From contig JAJEGH010000001.1 of assembly GCA_022819985.1 (NCBI GenBank), positions 1 through 64,000 of the forward strand: a DNA stretch of 64,000 bases, given 5' to 3'. The stretch is from Alphaproteobacteria bacterium. GTDB lineage: Bacteria > Pseudomonadota > Alphaproteobacteria > Bin65. The notes below the pieces were generated by a model. The model did not search any database. It saw nothing but the letters and a program-made list of their open reading frames with translations, and had not been told where the DNA came from. The position numbers were made by a program, and so were the translations under genes. Shown piece by piece: positions 9,181-18,605 of this stretch; positions within the stretch are counted from its first letter, which is position 1, and the number at the start of each line of letters is the position of its first letter.

Positions 9181-10446
9181 ATGGCCGGCGAATTCATCGA
9201 CATTCCCGCCGGGGACGGCGGCACGTTCCAGGGCTATCTGGCCTTGCCGGAGGGCGGCACGGGGCCGGGCCTGATGATCCTGCAGGAAATCTTCGGCGTG
9301 AACGAAGCGATCCGCGCGACCTGCGATTACTTCGCCGAGGAAGGCTATGTCGTGCTGGCGCCGGACATGTTCCACCGGCTCGAGACACGGGTGGAGCTGG
9401 GCTATTCCGACGCCGAATTCGCCAGGGCTTTCGACTATTTCGGCAAGTTCGATTTTGCCAGGGCGGTCGAGGACATGACCGCCACGGTCGAGCATCTCAA
9501 GGGCATGGACGCGGTGAAAGGCCGGGGCAAGGGCGGCGCCACCCAGGTCGCGGCGCTCGGCTACTGCCTGGGCGGCGCGCTGGCCTACCAGGCGGCGGCC
9601 CATTGCGGCGTCGCTGCGGCGGCGAGCTATTACGGCGTGCGCATCGAGCAGCAACTGCATCTTGCAGACAAGATCGCCTGCCCGACGGTGCTGCATTTCG
9701 GCGGCGCGGACGAGCATGTGCCGATGGAAGCGGTCGAGCAGATCCGCGAGGCCTTCGCGGACAAGGACCATGTGCTCATCAACGTCTACGAGGGCGCGCC
9801 GCACGCCTTCGCCAACCGCTTCCGCGACACCTACGACAAGGCCGCCGCGGGCATGGCCCATTCGCGCACCATCGCACTCCTGCGCGGCACGATGGGGCCG
9901 GCCTACGACCTCGAGCATCTGTGGGACATGCACTGCTACTACGAGTTCGCGACCCGGGACGTCGACGCCACGATGGCGACGATGGTGGCGCAGCCCTACG
10001 TCAACCACATTCCGACCATGACCGGCGGCGTCGGCTATACCGAGCTGCACCGCTTCTACAAGAACCATTTCGTCAACGCGAACCCGGACGATACGGCATT
10101 GATCCCGGTCTCGCGCACGGTCGGGGCCGACCGGGTGGTCGACGAGATGATCTTCGAGTTCACCCACGACCGGGAGATCGACTGGATGCTGCCCGGCGTC
10201 GCCCCGACCGGCAAGCGGGTGCGCATCCCGCTGGTCGCGATCATCAACTTCCGCGGCCCGAAGCTCTATCACGAGCATATCTACTGGGATCAGGCCTCCG
10301 TCCTGGTCCAGATCGGCGTGCTCAACGCGAAGGACCTGCCGGCCGCCGGCATGGCGACGGCGGAGAAGATGCTCGACGAAACGCAGCCGTCCAACACGCT
10401 GATGCACCGCTGGGCGGAAAGCGCCCCGGCTGAAGCTGCCGAGTAA
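9181..10446 (+). CDS. Dienelactone hydrolase with C-terminal SnoaL/NTF2-like domain
   Basis: A 421-residue two-domain protein. Residues 1-230 form a dienelactone hydrolase (alpha/beta hydrolase) with nucleophile Cys129 in GYCLGGAL, Asp177 in GGADEHVP, His208 in APHAF, and the family Glu36 in QEIFGVN. Residues about 243-415 are an NTF2/SnoaL-like cone domain (segments MHCYYEFATRDVDATMATM and YHEHIYWDQ), as seen in polyketide-cyclase relatives. Single-domain dienelactone hydrolases are about 230-240 residues, so this is a fusion. It opens carbon skeletons such as dienelactones; the C-terminal domain may bind or modify the product. It is monocistronic or leads into the ABC importer 43 bases downstream. 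Confidence 0.83.
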   Translation: MAGEFIDIPAGDGGTFQGYLALPEGGTGPGLMILQEIFGVNEAIRATCDYFAEEGYVVLAPDMFHRLETRVELGYSDAEFARAFDYFGKFDFARAVEDMTATVEHLKGMDAVKGRGKGGATQVAALGYCLGGALAYQAAAHCGVAAAASYYGVRIEQQLHLADKIACPTVLHFGGADEHVPMEAVEQIREAFADKDHVLINVYEGAPHAFANRFRDTYDKAAAGMAHSRTIALLRGTMGPAYDLEHLWDMHCYYEFATRDVDATMATMVAQPYVNHIPTMTGGVGYTELHRFYKNHFVNANPDDTALIPVSRTVGADRVVDEMIFEFTHDREIDWMLPGVAPTGKRVRIPLVAIINFRGPKLYHEHIYWDQASVLVQIGVLNAKDLPAAGMATAEKMLDETQPSNTLMHRWAESAPAEAAE

Positions 10447-10489
10447 GGCGGCCCGTTACCCGCAAGACGAATCCGCAAGGGAGGAAACC

Positions 10490-12034
10490 ATGACCCATCT
10501 CGACCGCAGGCAGTTCCTGCACACCGCGGGCGCCGCCGGCGCGGCGACCGGCCTCGGCTCGCTGCTGTTCAATCATGCCGCGGCGGCCGCCATCGGCGAC
10601 ACGCTCACCATCGCCTATCACGTCCCGCTGCCGGCCTGGGACCCGACCACCGGCCTGTCCTCGGTCAACCCGCAGCTCATGTCGATCTACAAATGCGTGT
10701 TCGACCAGTATGTCGACCAGAATGCCGACCTGAGCTTCCGGCCCGGCCTGCTGACCAGATGGGGCTGGAACGAGGACAAGACGAAAATCCGCATGGAGGT
10801 GCGCCAGGGCGCCAAATGGTCGGACGGCACGCCGATCACGGCGCAGGACATCGTCTGGAACCTGCAGCGCGTCGCCAACCCGAAGACCGGCAACCCCGTC
10901 GCCTTCGTCTGGGCCTCGGTCGCCAACCTGAAGGCCGAGGGCAACGTCGTCACCGGCGACGTCAAGCAGTATACGCCGGACCTGTTCAAATGGATGGCGT
11001 TCCTCACCGCCTACGTCCTGCCGCCGCATCATTACAAGAAAGTCGGCAAGGCGGGCTTCGAGAAGCAGCCGATGGGCTCCGGCCCCTACATGGTGGACGA
11101 GTTCCAGCGCGGCTCCTTCGTGCGCCTGAAGGCCAATCCGAACTATTGGGGCGACGCGCCGGCCTTCAAGACCGTCGTGTTCAAGTTCGTCACCGATCCG
11201 GCGGCGCGCATCGCCGAGATCGAGAGCGGCCGCTCCGACCTCACCCTCAACATCCCGTTCGAGGAATACGACCGGCTGCGCGCGAAGGACGGCCTGGAAG
11301 GCGTCGCGACGCCGGTCTCCGACATCGCCATGATCTTCTTCAACGATGTCGAGCCGATGACCGACATCAACGTGCGCAAGGCGGCGGTGATGGCGGTCAA
11401 CAAGAAGGCCATCGTGGACCGGCTGCTGCGCGGCTACGGCGTGCCCATCGAGACCCTGCTGGCGCCGCCCTATACCGGCTTCGATCCGGATGTGAAGACG
11501 CCCTACGACCCCAAGGGCGCGGCAGCGTTGCTCGCCAAGTCCGGCTATTCCAAGGACAAGCCGGTCAAGTTCAAGATCCAGACGACCCGCGGCTACATCG
11601 CCAAGGATTACGAGGTCATCCAGGCCATCGTCGGCATGTGGCGCAAGGTCGGCATCCAGGCCGATATCGAGGTCTACGAGGTCGCCAAGCATTTCGAATT
11701 GCGCGCCCAGGACAAGCTGGCGCCGGCCGCCTTCTACAACTGGGGCAACTCGATCGGCGACCCGACCACCTCGACCGGCCACGCCATGTTCGGCCCGTCG
11801 CCGCACTCGACCTGGGACACCAAGGATCTCGACGGCATGATCGGCCCGCTGTGGGGCGAGAAGGACGAGGCCAAGCGCATCGCCGGCTGGCAGAAGGTCA
11901 ACCGCTATATCGCCGAGAAGGCCTACGTCTTCCCGCTCTATCAGCAGGTCCAGCCGGTCGTATTCAAGACGGGCCTGAAATTCCGCGGCCACTTCGCCAA
12001 CTTCGTCCTGCCCCAGGCGATGTCGAAGATGTAG
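10490..12034 (+). CDS. Peptide/nickel-type ABC transporter substrate-binding protein
   Basis: A 514-residue family-5 extracellular solute-binding protein (DppA/OppA type). The N-terminus has a twin-arginine motif (RRQFLH) and a hydrophobic Ala/Gly-rich stretch ending near residue 34, implying Tat export. The body has GWNEDKTKIRMEVRQGAKWSD in the family position, followed by DIVWNLQRV, then GSGPYMVDEF and FVRLKANPNYWG. It binds a peptide, opine, nickel complex or similar ligand in the periplasm and delivers it to the permeases encoded from 12322. The 287-base gap to the permease gene carries hairpins that may make this gene the most highly expressed of the operon. The ligand is not predictable. 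Confidence 0.9.
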   Translation: MTHLDRRQFLHTAGAAGAATGLGSLLFNHAAAAAIGDTLTIAYHVPLPAWDPTTGLSSVNPQLMSIYKCVFDQYVDQNADLSFRPGLLTRWGWNEDKTKIRMEVRQGAKWSDGTPITAQDIVWNLQRVANPKTGNPVAFVWASVANLKAEGNVVTGDVKQYTPDLFKWMAFLTAYVLPPHHYKKVGKAGFEKQPMGSGPYMVDEFQRGSFVRLKANPNYWGDAPAFKTVVFKFVTDPAARIAEIESGRSDLTLNIPFEEYDRLRAKDGLEGVATPVSDIAMIFFNDVEPMTDINVRKAAVMAVNKKAIVDRLLRGYGVPIETLLAPPYTGFDPDVKTPYDPKGAAALLAKSGYSKDKPVKFKIQTTRGYIAKDYEVIQAIVGMWRKVGIQADIEVYEVAKHFELRAQDKLAPAAFYNWGNSIGDPTTSTGHAMFGPSPHSTWDTKDLDGMIGPLWGEKDEAKRIAGWQKVNRYIAEKAYVFPLYQQVQPVVFKTGLKFRGHFANFVLPQAMSKM

Positions 12035-12063
12035 GAGCGGGTACCTTCCCGGTGGGTAAGGGC

Positions 12064-12094
12064 GGGTCCGGCAGGAGCATTGGTTGCCGGACCC
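12064..12094 (+). terminator. Stem-loop after the solute-binding protein gene
   Basis: A perfect 10-base stem (12064-12073 with 12085-12094) encloses an 11-base loop, 29 bases after the stop. There is no T tract, so it is more likely an mRNA-stabilising or partial-attenuation hairpin than a full terminator. Such hairpins often separate abundant solute-binding protein mRNA from the rest of the operon. Confidence 0.5.
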
Positions 12095-12118
12095 ACACCG
12101 GCGCGAAATCCCCGGCAA

Positions 12119-12225
12119 TGTCACCCCGGACGGCGCGCAGCGACGATCCGGGGTCCAGAGCCGACCCGAAAGTCGGTGCCGGCGACCCTGGACCCCGGCT
12201 CGCCCTTCGGTTGGCCGGGGTGACA
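12119..12225. repeat. Dispersed long palindromic repeat, copy 1
   Basis: A 107-base element bounded by TGTCACCCCGG and its inverse CCGGGGTGACA. It carries inner inverted arms (GATCCGGGGTCCAG and CTGGACCCCGG) that give a nested cruciform or long RNA hairpin. A second copy of the same family lies at 16813-16946. Elements with these ends occur between genes in many alphaproteobacteria (recollection, not checked). Confidence 0.8.
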
Positions 12226-12321
12226 CCATCCGTTTTTTCCGCAAGATACTCCAGGTCGAAAGAGCGGAGAGCCGAGACGCTCCGTTCGGCTGCGAAACAT
12301 CCCGGCTGACGGCGCAAACCG

Positions 12322-13332
12322 ATGTCTTGGTCCTTCCTGCTCCGCCGGCTGCTTCTGGCGATCCCGACCCTGTTCGGCGTGGCGGCGATCGTGTTCGTGC
12401 TGCTGCGGGTGGTGCCGGGCGATCCGATCGCCATGCTGATCGGGCCGGGCGCGACCGACGCGGACATCGCCGAGCTGCGCCGGCTCTACGGGCTGGACGA
12501 GAGCATCGCGCTCCAGTTCGTCTACTATCTGCAGGATCTCGCCGGCGGCAATTTCGGCACCTCGATCTCGATGCGCCAGGACGTGATGGAGCTGGTGCTC
12601 GGCCGCCTGCCGGTGACCATCGAATTGTGCCTGGTCGCCATGTCCGTCGCCATTGCGCTGGGCGGGGCGATGGCGCTCGCCGGCGCCTACTGGCGCGGCC
12701 GGGCCGGCGAGGCGGCGGTCGACGGTGCGGCCGGATTCGTCCTGGCGATCCCGGATTTCCTGTGGGCGCTGCTGTTCGTCCTGTTCGTCGTCGTCTTCGC
12801 GCTCGACGGGCTGCCGATCTCCGGCCGGATCGGCCATGACGTCGGCTTCCGGGGCGCGACCGGCTTCCTGCTGATCGAGAGCCTCGTTCGCCTGCGCTTC
12901 GACGCTTTCGGCTCGGTCCTGCTGCACACGGTCCTGCCCGCCTTCGCCCTGGCCCTGCCGCTGGCGGCGATCATCGCACGGGTGCTCAAGGCGTCGATCG
13001 CCGAGGCGATGACCCAGGATTATGTCCTGATGGCGCGGGTGAAGGGCTTCTCCCGGGCGCGCATCGTCTGCCGGGAGGCCCTGCGCAACGCATTGGTGCC
13101 GACCGTGACGCTCACCGGCGTCCAGTTCACCTTCCTGGTCGGCGGCACGGTGCTGGTCGAGAAGATCTTCTCCTATCCCGGCATCGGCAACATGGCGATC
13201 GACGCCGTCATCAACCGCGATCTGCCGCTGATCCAGGGCCTCGTGCTGACTTTCGCGGTGCTGTTTATCGCCGTGAACCTGCTGGTCGACATGAGCTACG
13301 CCCTGCTCAACCCGCGGATGCGCCATGGCTGA
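12322..13332 (+). CDS. ABC transporter permease, DppB type
   Basis: A 336-residue inner-membrane permease with about six transmembrane helices and the DppB N-terminus (LRRLLLAIPTLFGVAAIVF, then RVVPGDP). The cytoplasmic EAA loop is visible as ARIVCREALRNALVPTVT. It has an inserted hydrophobic/acidic stretch around residues 150-190. It pairs with the following permease to form the channel of the peptide/nickel-type importer. The next gene overlaps it by eight bases. Confidence 0.9.
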   Translation: MSWSFLLRRLLLAIPTLFGVAAIVFVLLRVVPGDPIAMLIGPGATDADIAELRRLYGLDESIALQFVYYLQDLAGGNFGTSISMRQDVMELVLGRLPVTIELCLVAMSVAIALGGAMALAGAYWRGRAGEAAVDGAAGFVLAIPDFLWALLFVLFVVVFALDGLPISGRIGHDVGFRGATGFLLIESLVRLRFDAFGSVLLHTVLPAFALALPLAAIIARVLKASIAEAMTQDYVLMARVKGFSRARIVCREALRNALVPTVTLTGVQFTFLVGGTVLVEKIFSYPGIGNMAIDAVINRDLPLIQGLVLTFAVLFIAVNLLVDMSYALLNPRMRHG

Positions 13333-14218
13333 GGCGGCGGCGGTTCCCGGCGGCCCGCTGCCGCACGCCCGGGAAAGCGCGGTGCGCCGCCTGTTGGGCA
13401 ACCCGCGGGTCGTCCTGGGCGGCGCGGTGCTGCTGTTCTTCGCGCTCGCCGCCGTCTTCGCGCCCCTCCTCGCGCCTCACGATCCGGTCGAGCAGGACCT
13501 GATGCTGCAATATATCCCGCCGGCCTGGTCCGACAGGGCAGAGCCCGGCTACCTGTTCGGCACCGACAATCTGGGCCGGGACATCCTGTCCCGCCTGCTC
13601 TACGGCGCGCAGATCGCGCTGTTCGTCGCCGTTGCCGCCGCCGCCGCGGCCGGCCTGCTCGGCACGGTGCTCGGCCTGCTCGCCGGCTATCTCGGCGGCT
13701 GGGTCGATGCCGTCATTTCCCGGCTGGTCGAGGTCTGGATGGCCTTTCCGGCGGTCCTGCTCTCCATCGTGCTCGTCGCGGTGATGGGAACGGGCCTGCA
13801 TTCCGTCATCATCGCGATCGCCGTGATCGACTGGACGCGCTTCTGCCGGGTCGTGCGCGCCGAGACCATGGCCCAGAAGCAGCAGGATTATGTCGCCTCG
13901 GCGGTCACCGTCGGCCTCGGCCGCATGCATATCCTGTGGCGCGAAATCCTGCCCAACGTGCTGCCGCTCCTGATCGTCCTGTTCACGCTCGAAATGGGCA
14001 TCGCCGTGATCGTCGAGGCGATCCTCAGCTATGTGAACCTGTCGCTGGCCTCCGATTTCCCGACCTGGGGCACGATGATCGCCGACGGAAGGAAATATGT
14101 GAACCAGGCGCCCTGGCTGATGATCCTGCCGATCCTGTGCGTCATCGCCCTCGTGCTGGCGCTCAACGCGCTCGGCGACGGGCTGAAGGACGCGCTCGAC
14201 CCGGTCATGCGAAAATGA
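13325..14218 (+). CDS. ABC transporter permease, DppC type
   Basis: A 297-residue permease with five to six membrane helices. The DppC landmarks are the N-terminal NPRVVLGGAVLLFFALAAVFAP in the first helix, GTDNLGRDILSRLLYGA, and the EAA-type loop HILWREILPNVLPLLIV. Start and stop overlap both neighbouring genes, indicating one operon with coupled translation. It forms the heterodimeric channel with the upstream permease. Confidence 0.9.
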   Translation: MAEAAAVPGGPLPHARESAVRRLLGNPRVVLGGAVLLFFALAAVFAPLLAPHDPVEQDLMLQYIPPAWSDRAEPGYLFGTDNLGRDILSRLLYGAQIALFVAVAAAAAAGLLGTVLGLLAGYLGGWVDAVISRLVEVWMAFPAVLLSIVLVAVMGTGLHSVIIAIAVIDWTRFCRVVRAETMAQKQQDYVASAVTVGLGRMHILWREILPNVLPLLIVLFTLEMGIAVIVEAILSYVNLSLASDFPTWGTMIADGRKYVNQAPWLMILPILCVIALVLALNALGDGLKDALDPVMRK

Positions 14219-15162
14219 GCGATGCGCAAATGACCGCCCCCCAAATAACCCCTGGGACGCCGCCGGACGGACCGATCCTCTCGGTCCGCAACCTGCATCT
14301 GGCGATCGCCGGCCGGCGCCGGCGCACGCCGATCCTGCGCAACGTGTCGCTCGACATCGCCCCCGGCGAGGTCCACGGGCTGGTCGGCGAATCCGGCGCC
14401 GGCAAGACGATGATCGGCAAGGTCATCCTGGGCATCCAGCCGTCGCGGGCCGTCGTAACCGGCGGGTCGGTGCGGTTCGGCGGCCGCGACATCACCCATC
14501 TGCCGGAGCGGGAACGCCGGCGCCTGATGGGCCGCGGCCTCGGCCTGATTCCGCAGGACCCGATGACCTCGCTCAACCCGGCCGGCCGGATCGGCGGGCA
14601 GATCGCCGACGTGCTGCGCCTGCATCTGGGCATGGACCGGGCCGCCGCCCGCGCGCGGGCGCTCGAGCTGCTGAACGACGTTCATATCCGGGAGCCGGAA
14701 CGGGTGCTGCGCCGGTATCCCCACGAACTGAGCGGCGGCATGCGCCAGCGCGTGCTGATCGCCATCGCCTTCGCCTGCCGCCCCAAGCTGATCGTCGCCG
14801 ACGAGCCGACGACGGCGCTCGACGTGACGGTGCAGCGCCAGGTCCTCGCGCTCATCAAGGAGATGCAGGCGCAGGACGGCGCCTCGATCCTGTTCGTCAC
14901 CCACGATCTCGGCGTGGTCGCAAAGACCTGCGACCGGGTGACGGTGCTGCATGGCGGGCGGGTCCTGGAAGCCGGCGACACACGGGCAATCGTCGAGGCG
15001 CCGCAGCACGATTACACGAAGGCCCTGATGGCCGCAACGCCGCGCCACGACCGGCCCGGCGACTTGCTCCAGCCGGTGCCCGAAGCGCTGACCGCACGCC
15101 TGAACGAAGAGGCGCTGGCCTACGACGCCGGGCCCGATACAACGAGCGCGAGTCATGCCTGA
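14215..15162 (+). CDS. ABC transporter ATP-binding protein, DppD type
   Basis: A 315-residue ABC ATPase. Walker A is GESGAGKTMIG, the signature LSGGMRQRV, Walker B LIVADEPTTALD, and the H-loop is in FVTHDLGVV. The C-terminal oligopeptide-transporter tail (HDYTKALMAATPR) is present. The ATG at 14215 overlaps the permease stop (ATGA). It powers the importer together with the DppF-type ATPase that follows and overlaps it by eight bases. Confidence 0.9.
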   Translation: MSDAQMTAPQITPGTPPDGPILSVRNLHLAIAGRRRRTPILRNVSLDIAPGEVHGLVGESGAGKTMIGKVILGIQPSRAVVTGGSVRFGGRDITHLPERERRRLMGRGLGLIPQDPMTSLNPAGRIGGQIADVLRLHLGMDRAAARARALELLNDVHIREPERVLRRYPHELSGGMRQRVLIAIAFACRPKLIVADEPTTALDVTVQRQVLALIKEMQAQDGASILFVTHDLGVVAKTCDRVTVLHGGRVLEAGDTRAIVEAPQHDYTKALMAATPRHDRPGDLLQPVPEALTARLNEEALAYDAGPDTTSASHA

Positions 15163-16735
15163 GCCCGCGCTCCTGGACGCCGCCGGGCTGCGCCTGTCCC
15201 TGCCGGACCACAGCCGCAAGCCGCCCTTCGGCCCCGCGCCCGCGGTCGATATCCTGCACGGCATCGACCTGACGCTGGCACCCGGCGACACGCTGGGCAT
15301 CGTCGGCGAAAGCGGCTCCGGCAAGACCAGCCTGGGCCGGACCCTGGTCCGGCTCTACAGGCCGACGGCCGGCCGCCTGCTGTTCGACGGGCGGGACATC
15401 ACGGCCCTGCCCGAAGAGCGGCTGCGCCCCCTGCGCGCCGGGTTCCAGATGATATTCCAGGACCCGCAATCCTCGCTCAACCCGCGGCGCCGGGTCGCCG
15501 AGATCGTCGCCCAGCCGCTGCATCTGCACGGCCGCGCGGCGAACGGGGCGGAGGCGCGCCGGCAGGTCGATGCCCTGCTCGAGCGGGTCGCCCTGCGACC
15601 GGTGCACGGCGAGCGCTATCCCCACGAACTCTCCGGCGGCGAGCGCCAGCGCGTCGGCATCGCCCGGGCCATCGCGTTGCAGCCGCGGCTGGTCGTGGCC
15701 GACGAGATCGTCTCCGGCCTCGACGTCTCGAGCCAGGCCCAGATTCTCGCCCTGCTGCGCGAACTGCGGCGGGACCTCGGCCTCGCCCTGCTGTTCATCA
15801 GCCACGACCTTTCCGTCGTGCGCACCGTGTGCGACCGGGTTATGGTGATGCTGAACGGCCGGGCGGTCGAACAGGGCGATTGCGCTTCGATCTTCGCAGC
15901 GCCGAAACATCCCTATACCCGCCGGCTCTTGAACGCGATCCCGCTGCCCGATGTCGACCCGGACTGGGTCGCCCGATCCGCGGAGAACGAACTGGGAGAG
16001 ACACTGACGATGGATGTGAAAGACAGTGTGGCGCTGGTCACCGGCGCCAACCGCGGCGTCGGCGAGGCTTTCGTGCAGGCGCTGCTCGACCGGGGCGCGG
16101 CCAAGGTCTACGCCGCCATGCGATCGACCGAAGGCTATGCGCCGCCGGACGGCCGGGTGCAGCCGGTCGCGCTCGACGTGACCGACCATGCCGCGGTCGC
16201 GGCGGCGGCGGCGGACTGCGGCGACGTCACCCTGCTGGTCAACAATGCCGGGGTGAACCACAACCAGCCGATTTCGGCCGACGCCGCGCAGGGCAACGCG
16301 CGCGACGAAATGGAGGTCAACTATTTCGGCACCATGGAAATGTGCCGGCAGTTCGGCCCGGTCCTCGGCGCCAACGGCGGCGGCGCCATCGTCAACATGC
16401 TGTCGATCCTGGCCCGGGTGAACCTGCCGATGATCGGCACCTACTGCGCGTCGAAGGCGGCGACCCTGTCGCTGACCCAGGGCGTGCGCGCCCAGCTGGC
16501 GGCCCAGGGCACGCTGGTGGTCGCGGTCATGCCGGCGGCGATCAACACCCGCATGGGCGACATGAACCCGCCGCCGCTGGAGGAGCCGGGCGATGTCGCC
16601 GGCGCGGCGCTGGACGCGGTCGAGGCCGGCGAGGAGGATATCTATCCCGGCGTCGTGGCCGGCGGCGTCAGCCAGGGCCTCGCCGCCGACCCGAAAGGCG
16701 TCGAGAAACAGTTCGCCGAATATCTGCCGGGATAG
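15155..16735 (+). CDS. DppF-type ABC ATPase fused in frame to a short-chain dehydrogenase
   Basis: A continuous 526-codon frame. Residues 1 to about 275 are a complete DppF-type ATPase: Walker A GESGSGKTSLG, signature LSGGERQRVG, Walker B LVVADEIVSGLD (Ile where Pro is usual), and tail HPYTRRLLNAIP. Residues 286-526 are a complete SDR: cofactor motif TGANRGVG, NNAGV, and catalytic YxxxK in TYCASK. Each half has its family's normal length. The junction contains a ribosome-binding-like GGGAGAG nine bases before an in-frame ATG at 16010, so the SDR may also be made alone as a 241-residue protein. It may be a stop-loss fusion of two operon genes. The SDR is an NAD(P)-dependent oxidoreductase of unknown substrate. 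Confidence 0.82.
   Translation: MPEPALLDAAGLRLSLPDHSRKPPFGPAPAVDILHGIDLTLAPGDTLGIVGESGSGKTSLGRTLVRLYRPTAGRLLFDGRDITALPEERLRPLRAGFQMIFQDPQSSLNPRRRVAEIVAQPLHLHGRAANGAEARRQVDALLERVALRPVHGERYPHELSGGERQRVGIARAIALQPRLVVADEIVSGLDVSSQAQILALLRELRRDLGLALLFISHDLSVVRTVCDRVMVMLNGRAVEQGDCASIFAAPKHPYTRRLLNAIPLPDVDPDWVARSAENELGETLTMDVKDSVALVTGANRGVGEAFVQALLDRGAAKVYAAMRSTEGYAPPDGRVQPVALDVTDHAAVAAAAADCGDVTLLVNNAGVNHNQPISADAAQGNARDEMEVNYFGTMEMCRQFGPVLGANGGGAIVNMLSILARVNLPMIGTYCASKAATLSLTQGVRAQLAAQGTLVVAVMPAAINTRMGDMNPPPLEEPGDVAGAALDAVEAGEEDIYPGVVAGGVSQGLAADPKGVEKQFAEYLPG
15994..16012 (+). promoter_or_regulatory. Internal ribosome-binding site and ATG for the SDR half
   Basis: GGGAGAG at 15994-16000 lies nine bases before ATG 16010-16012, exactly where a stand-alone SDR would begin (MDVKDSVALVTGANRG). 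This suggests the SDR was, or still is, translated independently of the ATPase. Confidence 0.55.
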
Positions 16736-17042
16736 GGGCAGGCCGGGTAGCAGCGTGACGGCAAGTGTCATTCCCGTAGGGCGCGTTCCTGCACACCATC
16801 GCCGCCCTCCCGTGTCACCCCGGACGACCCGCAGGGGCGATCCGGGGTCCAGAGCCCGCCCTGAGCCTGTCGAAGGGACCACAAACGCAGGCTGTACCGC
16901 GCGGCCCTGGACCCCGGCTCTCCGCTCCGCTCCGGCCGGGGTGACAAAAGGCGGTTGTTTGTGGGAAGGAAGAACGGGCCGCGCAGGGTGGAATGCCTTT
17001 GCGGCTCCGGCGTTCTATCCTCTACGCAAGGGACCGTAAGGA
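16736..17042. other. Intergenic region containing repeat copy 2
   Basis: A 307-base gap between the ABC importer operon and the acyl-CoA ligase operon. Most of it is the palindromic repeat at 16813-16946. The remaining 96 bases before the ligase presumably carry its promoter and ribosome site, but no clear -35/-10 pair is visible. No gene is seen. Confidence 0.6.
16813..16946. repeat. Dispersed long palindromic repeat, copy 2
   Basis: A 134-base element with the same TGTCACCCCGG / CCGGGGTGACA ends and GGTCCAG / CTGGACC inner arms as the copy at 12119-12225, but with a different central segment. The centre includes CCTGAGCCTGTCGAAGG, a short sequence I recall as widely dispersed in alphaproteobacterial genomes. 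Two copies within 5 kb, both between operon blocks, suggest a mobile or spreading intergenic element. Confidence 0.8.
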
Positions 17043-18572
<1,530 letters not shown>

Positions 18573-18605
18573 CGGAACCGGCCTCCGGCGGAAACGGATA
18601 CTGCC

